From Chloroflexota bacterium (GTDB taxonomy: Bacteria > Chloroflexota > Anaerolineae > Anaerolineales > Villigracilaceae): a DNA stretch of 64,000 bases. Position 1 is the first letter of the stretch; every line of letters starts with the position of its first letter. The notes under the pieces were generated by a model, which was given only the letters and a program-made list of their open reading frames with translations, ran no database searches and had not been told where the DNA came from. Shown here piece by piece: positions 59,910 through 64,000 of the stretch. The stretch is taken from contig QMIW01000023.1 of NCBI GenBank assembly GCA_024434165.1, forward strand, positions 1 to 64,000, read 5' to 3'. Position numbers and translations under genes: made by a program.

Positions 59910-60965
59910 TTGAACGAAACCCCGCTCCTCATCCGTCCCATGACCCTCGGCGAAATTCTGGATAAAGCCATCCGCCTCTATCGGCAGAATTTCCTGAAGT
60001 TCCTCGGCATCCTTGCAATTCCCTACATCCCGCTGACGCTCATCCAAATGGTCCTCTCGGTCTTGTACACGACCACTACATTGCAATCCATCGTTGACCA
60101 AAGAGGCGATCCGTCTGAACTGCTGGGCAGGGGCATCGCGGCTATTGCCGGCATCATCATCTTTGGAATTGCAAACTTCATCCTTGTAAGCGGCTTTGCC
60201 ACTGCGGCGCTCACCCGCGCTATCGCCAACAACTACATGAACAAGCCCATCGGCATTGTCGCTTCCTACCGGGCGATTGCCAGCTCTGGCTGGAAACTGG
60301 TCCTGGCGCTCCTGCTGGCTGGCATCCTGGTCGTCATCCTGTTCTTCTGGGCGCTGGTCCCCATTGTCGGCTGGCTGAGCGGACCCGGCGTGGGCTTCTT
60401 CCTGTTGCTGATCGTCATTCCGCTTATCGCGCCCATCGCCGCGCTCGAAAACCTGGGCGTTTTGAACACGATCCGCCGCGCATGGGATATGGGACGCAGC
60501 CGCTTTTGGTGGCTGATCGGCTACGCCATCGTCCTGTTCCTGCTCGGTCATTTGATTGTCTCCGGTCCCGTTTACCTGCTTAGGACCGTGCTGCAATTTG
60601 CGTTCTACTCCCTGCCTGAGATTGATTACTCCATGCAGACGATGTTGAGCACCATCATCACCACCCTGGTCAGTCTGGCGCTGGGCTTGCTGTACACCCC
60701 CCTGCAGTTGACCATGATGACGGTCGTCTATTTCGACCTGCGCGCCCGCCACGAAGGGCTCGACCTGGCTTTACAACTCGCTTCGCTGAACGAACCTCAA
60801 ACGGCTGCCGCCCTGCCGGAAATCTCGACCAGGGAATCCACACCCTTGCTCACCGGTCTCGACCTGGGGCGCTTCGCCCTGCTTTCCCTGATCAGCATGG
60901 CGCTCCTGGGATGTTATTTCTTCTTCGTCTTTGTCTTTCTTGGGATAACCACCGCAGGGCTCTAA
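59910..60965 (+). CDS. Polytopic membrane protein of the DUF4129/MoxR cluster
   Basis: A 351-residue membrane protein with about seven helices. The start is TTG 59910, because GGAGG lies six bases upstream and TATAAT lies 34 bases upstream. The N-terminus NETPLLIRPMTLGEILDKAIRLYRQNFLKFL is typical of DUF975- or glycerophosphodiesterase-associated membrane domains. A cytoplasmic tail-like segment (ARHEGLDLALQLASLNEPQ) comes before the last helix. The gene begins an operon with DUF4129, DUF4350 and MoxR genes. In such clusters the membrane proteins form part of an envelope complex; the precise function is unknown. Confidence 0.8.
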   Translation: MNETPLLIRPMTLGEILDKAIRLYRQNFLKFLGILAIPYIPLTLIQMVLSVLYTTTTLQSIVDQRGDPSELLGRGIAAIAGIIIFGIANFILVSGFATAALTRAIANNYMNKPIGIVASYRAIASSGWKLVLALLLAGILVVILFFWALVPIVGWLSGPGVGFFLLLIVIPLIAPIAALENLGVLNTIRRAWDMGRSRFWWLIGYAIVLFLLGHLIVSGPVYLLRTVLQFAFYSLPEIDYSMQTMLSTIITTLVSLALGLLYTPLQLTMMTVVYFDLRARHEGLDLALQLASLNEPQTAAALPEISTRESTPLLTGLDLGRFALLSLISMALLGCYFFFVFVFLGITTAGL

Positions 60966-60972
60966 ACCGAGG

Positions 60973-61938
60973 ATGAAAGTCTCCATCAAAACCGCCCTTT
61001 TGGTTCTCCTCCTTGCCTGTCTCTTCGGCTGGGCGGCGCGAAACGTTTTTGCAGAGTCAACTGCCATTACGGAAGACCAGTATTGGGCGCTGGTGCAGGA
61101 ATCGCGCGATATTGTCGCCGGGCTCGAAAATGCTGCGGGGGAGAGAACTTCGCAGGAACTGGAACAACTTGCGGCGCGGTGGGATGCGGTCACCGAAGTG
61201 GAGGTGGATGGACGAAGAATCCCGGTTGACCATCAATATCTGACCATCCTGATGAGGTCGAACCCGCCCGACCTCGAAAAATTGGATGCCCTTCTCGCCT
61301 CTTTCCTGGACGCTAAGCGGGATGCACCGATGGGAGTTTTTTCTCCCTCCGACCTTGCCCCCCTCAATGAGATTCTGGCGCGTCCCGAATTTCAATGGGA
61401 GGAAATCCCTCCCAACCCGGTCTCGGACTGGATCCAAAGGATTTTCGATACGCTGAACCGCTGGCTGAATGACCTCCTTGGCTTTACGTTCGATGTCATC
61501 GGCGCCGATGTGACAGCGTGGGTCATGGGCATCCTGCTCGTCCTGGTGTTCTTTTTTGTGTTCCGCACCCTGTTCGCCGATTTTCTGAACGAAACACAAT
61601 TGAGCGGGGAAAACGACGGCGAGGAACCGCTCACTTCCGAAGCGGCGTTCGAAAAGGCGCAGCAGCTTTCGCGCGGCGGGGATTATCGTTCAGCCGTGCG
61701 GTATCTCTATCTTTCCACCTTGTTGATTTTGGATGAGCGCGGCGTGATGCGTTACGACCGCTCGAAGACCAACCGTGAGTATTTGCGCAGCGTCGCCGAT
61801 GCGCCCGAACTTTCCAAACCGCTGGAAGAAGTCATCGAAGTGTTCGATAACGTCTGGTACGGCTACCATTCGCTGGGCGAGGAATCCTTCAAGCACTACA
61901 GCGACCGCGTGGAAGAACTGAAGGAGAAACGCTCATGA
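60973..61938 (+). CDS. DUF4129-domain membrane protein
   Basis: A 321-residue protein. A signal-like N-terminal helix (1-27) is followed by a helical extracytoplasmic region (about 30-165), a transmembrane helix (AWVMGILLVLVFFFVFRTLF, about 180-200) and a cytoplasmic DUF4129 region. This has the hallmark YRSAVRYLYLSTLLILDERG and RTNREYLR-like TNREYLRSV. DUF4129 proteins sit beside MoxR and DUF58 genes. It overlaps the next gene by four bases (ATGA). Confidence 0.88.
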   Translation: MKVSIKTALLVLLLACLFGWAARNVFAESTAITEDQYWALVQESRDIVAGLENAAGERTSQELEQLAARWDAVTEVEVDGRRIPVDHQYLTILMRSNPPDLEKLDALLASFLDAKRDAPMGVFSPSDLAPLNEILARPEFQWEEIPPNPVSDWIQRIFDTLNRWLNDLLGFTFDVIGADVTAWVMGILLVLVFFFVFRTLFADFLNETQLSGENDGEEPLTSEAAFEKAQQLSRGGDYRSAVRYLYLSTLLILDERGVMRYDRSKTNREYLRSVADAPELSKPLEEVIEVFDNVWYGYHSLGEESFKHYSDRVEELKEKRS

Positions 61939-63074
61939 AGTTCTCCCGCGATACATGGCTGGGAGTCGGCATCCTGCTGGCGCTGGTGATCATTACTTCC
62001 ATTGCCGCCGCCCAGCGGGCGGACGAACGGCGGATCCCATACCTGAGCACCTCCTCCCGGCCCGATGGAACCCTGGCATTCAAACTCTGGCTGGATGAAC
62101 TGGGATATGCTTCGGCGGAAGCCTTTTCGCTTTCCTTCAACCCCGAACCGGATATCAAAATCATCTTCATGATCCAGCCCTTTGTTTCCGTTACAGGCAA
62201 CGAATGGAAACTGCTGGACCAATGGCTGGAACAAGGCGGCACGCTTGTCATCGCCGGCAGGAACGGCGTGACCGATGCCGCCATGGAGCACTTCGATTTC
62301 AATATCGAATACCTGCCGCAGCAGACGGAGGAAATCCTCCCCGCCCTGCCGCTCCTGAAATCACCAATTCTCGATTCAAAGGTCGCGCTTCGGACGGACC
62401 TCGGCATCGGCACCACGCGCACGGATTTCACCCCGCTGATGACCGCCAAAGGCAGGCCGGTAATGCTGACCTTCGAGCAGGGAAAAGGGCGCGTCATCCT
62501 TGCCACAACGCCGGAAACGTTCACCAACCGGGAACTCAAAAACCGGGCAACCGCCGAACTTATGCTGAACCTGCTCGCGTTTGCCGGTGAAAAGGGGGCA
62601 GTCCTTTTCGATGAATGGCATCATGGGTTTCAATCCGCGAGTGCGGTCGGACCCGAGCAGTGGCTGAGAAGTACACCCGGAGGTCACGCCATCCTGTTTG
62701 CGGTCTTCGTCGTCTTCATCGCCCTCATCCTTCAGGGACGTTCCTTCGGACGCCCCGTGCCGCTCAAGCATGAGATCAAGCGCCGCGGACCGATGGAACA
62801 CGTCACTGCCGTTGCAAACCTGAACCGCAAGGCGGGACATCGCAGCGAAGTGGCAAGGCAATATCACAACCGGCTCAAACGCCGTCTGGGACATCGCTAC
62901 CGCCTCGACCCATCCATGCAGGATGAAGAGTATGTGACGGCGCTCGCCGGTTACAACCCCGCCGTGGATAAAGAGGAATTACTGCGCCTGCTGAAGCGCC
63001 TTTCGCAAACGGACATCGGCGAAGCGGAATTGCTGAAACTCTCCGCCGAAGCCGCAAAATGGATGACGGAGTAA
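61935..63074 (+). CDS. DUF4350-domain membrane protein
   Basis: A 379-residue protein with an N-terminal helix ([18 protein letters not shown]) and a Rossmann-like GATase-type domain (about 30-220). The latter includes [37 protein letters not shown]-like lines and the strand LVIAGRNG. A second transmembrane helix ([20 protein letters not shown], about 255-275) follows, then a cytoplasmic tail. EWHHGF before it is characteristic. ATGA overlap with the DUF4129 gene indicates coupled translation; MoxR follows 32 bases later. Confidence 0.85.
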   Translation: MKFSRDTWLGVGILLALVIITSIAAAQRADERRIPYLSTSSRPDGTLAFKLWLDELGYASAEAFSLSFNPEPDIKIIFMIQPFVSVTGNEWKLLDQWLEQGGTLVIAGRNGVTDAAMEHFDFNIEYLPQQTEEILPALPLLKSPILDSKVALRTDLGIGTTRTDFTPLMTAKGRPVMLTFEQGKGRVILATTPETFTNRELKNRATAELMLNLLAFAGEKGAVLFDEWHHGFQSASAVGPEQWLRSTPGGHAILFAVFVVFIALILQGRSFGRPVPLKHEIKRRGPMEHVTAVANLNRKAGHRSEVARQYHNRLKRRLGHRYRLDPSMQDEEYVTALAGYNPAVDKEELLRLLKRLSQTDIGEAELLKLSAEAAKWMTE

Positions 63075-63106
63075 CCCGCCGGCGCGATCTTATTTTGGAG
63101 AGACCA

Positions 63107-64000
63107 TGCAAATCACAGAATTGAAACAGATCTTCGACACATTGAAAACCGAAGCCAACAAGGTTCTCGTCGGGCTGGACGATCCCTTTGAACTGCTGGT
63201 AGCGGCGTTGTTCAGCAACGGGCACGTCCTGCTCGAAGGCGTGCCCGGCACGGCAAAAACCCTGATGGCGAAAACGCTTGCCTTCATGGTGCAGGCACAG
63301 TTCACCCGCGTGCAATTCACGCCCGACCTGATGCCCTCGGACATCCTCGGCACCAGCGTGTTCGACATGAGCACCTCGCGCTTCTATCTCAAAAAGGGAC
63401 CCATCTTCACCCAGCTGCTCCTCGCCGACGAAATCAACCGCGCCCCGGCGAAGACCCAGTCTGCACTGCTCGAAGCAATGGAGGAAAGACAGGTCAATCT
63501 TGAAGGCGAGCGCCACCTGCTCGCCGCGCCTTTCATGGTCATTGCCACCCAAAACCCCATCGAATACGAAGGCACATATCCCCTGCCCGAAGCGCAGTTG
63601 GACCGTTTCATGTTCAAGGTGCTCGTGCCATATTCGCCGCAAAACGTGGAAGTGGAAATCCTGCGCCGCAACCACCGGGGTTTCGACGCCCATGACATCG
63701 AAAGCTCGGGCATCAACAAGGTCATCAGCGCCGAGCAGGTGATGGCAATTCGCAAATTGATCCAGGGAGTGACGGTGGAGGATGGAATCCTCAACTACAT
63801 CGCCGCCATCAACGCCGCCAGCCGCCGCTCCCCGGACCTGCTGCTGGGCGCCAGTGCCAGAGCCGCCACTCACGTTTTGGCTTCCGCCAAGACCTTTGCC
63901 GCCATGCAGGGACGCGATTTCGTCACGCCGGACGATGTGAAGTACGTCGTCCCGGCGGTATTCCGTCACCGGGTGCTGTTGAAGCCCGAAGCCGAAATCG
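63107..64000 (+). CDS. MoxR-family AAA+ ATPase (3' truncated by window end)
   Basis: The first 298 codons are present and the frame is open to the window end. Walker A is GVPGTAKT, Walker B is [24 protein letters not shown], sensor 1 is [21 protein letters not shown] and the Arg-finger region is [16 protein letters not shown] is seen in the lid. MoxR ATPases chaperone protein complexes, often with DUF58/VWA proteins, probably next in the cluster. GGAGA precedes the ATG. Confidence 0.93.

Overview
The window reads as a chromosomal segment of a GC-rich bacterium, most likely Chloroflexota of the Anaerolineae type. This is inferred from gene content: a T-box-controlled thrS, a DPPR-like UbiA prenyltransferase beside a mevalonate kinase, orphan Flp pilins, a class D/E-like sortase, a POLLUX-like channel, a Ca2+ P-type ATPase and lipoprotein-anchored PhnD and HtrA. 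No rRNA, CRISPR array, prophage or intact insertion sequence is visible. Housekeeping genes are dense and mostly in short operons. Several genes lie close behind -10 boxes, suggesting short or absent leaders.

Layout: 1-6.9 kb has an R3H ATPase, tmk, a MazF-type toxin-antitoxin pair, a DinB/ClbS-like gene, map, a LOG gene, a CbpA-type DnaJ and an HtrA protease. 6.9-16.5 kb has a sulfite-oxidase-like protein, the POLLUX-like channel, pxpA/C/B, an RlmD-like methyltransferase, a sortase and an RsbU-like phosphatase. 16.5-25.5 kb has tRNA-Val, the T-box and thrS, two secreted or anchored proteins (one WD40), mevalonate kinase, UbiA and tlyA. 25.6-39 kb has ion transport, MFS, three tandem Flp pilins, hutI, a GGDEF protein, arginase and an inositol-phosphatase-like gene. 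39-48.7 kb has tRNA-Ile2, tRNA-Gly and tRNA-Arg, surE, chrA, a DEAD helicase carrying an HNH insertion, a GT39-like protein and a flippase-like protein. 48.9-55.5 kb has an Rrf2/TauE pair, an ICMT-like protein, NfeD, lipA and an ECF sigma/SRPBCC unit. 55.8-64 kb has a phosphonate-type ABC importer (phnDCE) and the start of a DUF4129/DUF4350/MoxR cluster.

The most striking feature is a heavy load of short, low-complexity, imperfectly palindromic repeats of at least ten sequence types. Many sit between genes, but at least nine are embedded in frame inside conserved protein genes: three in the RlmD-like gene, three in the helicase, one each in pxpC, the mevalonate kinase and tlyA. Others supply termini, stop codons or leader sequence, and several lie inside the thrS T-box leader. 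There are also four MITE-like elements. Two share a body of about 130-140 bp (one has a 7-bp target duplication), and two others share a GC-rich core and are flanked by TA. A 90-bp tandem array built from the 3' end of tRNA-Arg(GCG) looks like integration or duplication scars.

Functionally the genes suggest a heterotroph that scavenges amino-acid derivatives (5-oxoproline, a histidine breakdown intermediate, arginine) and organic phosphorus compounds, exports sulfite or a related anion under an Rrf2 regulator, and manages Ca2+ and divalent metals. All functional calls come from motif reading without database searches.
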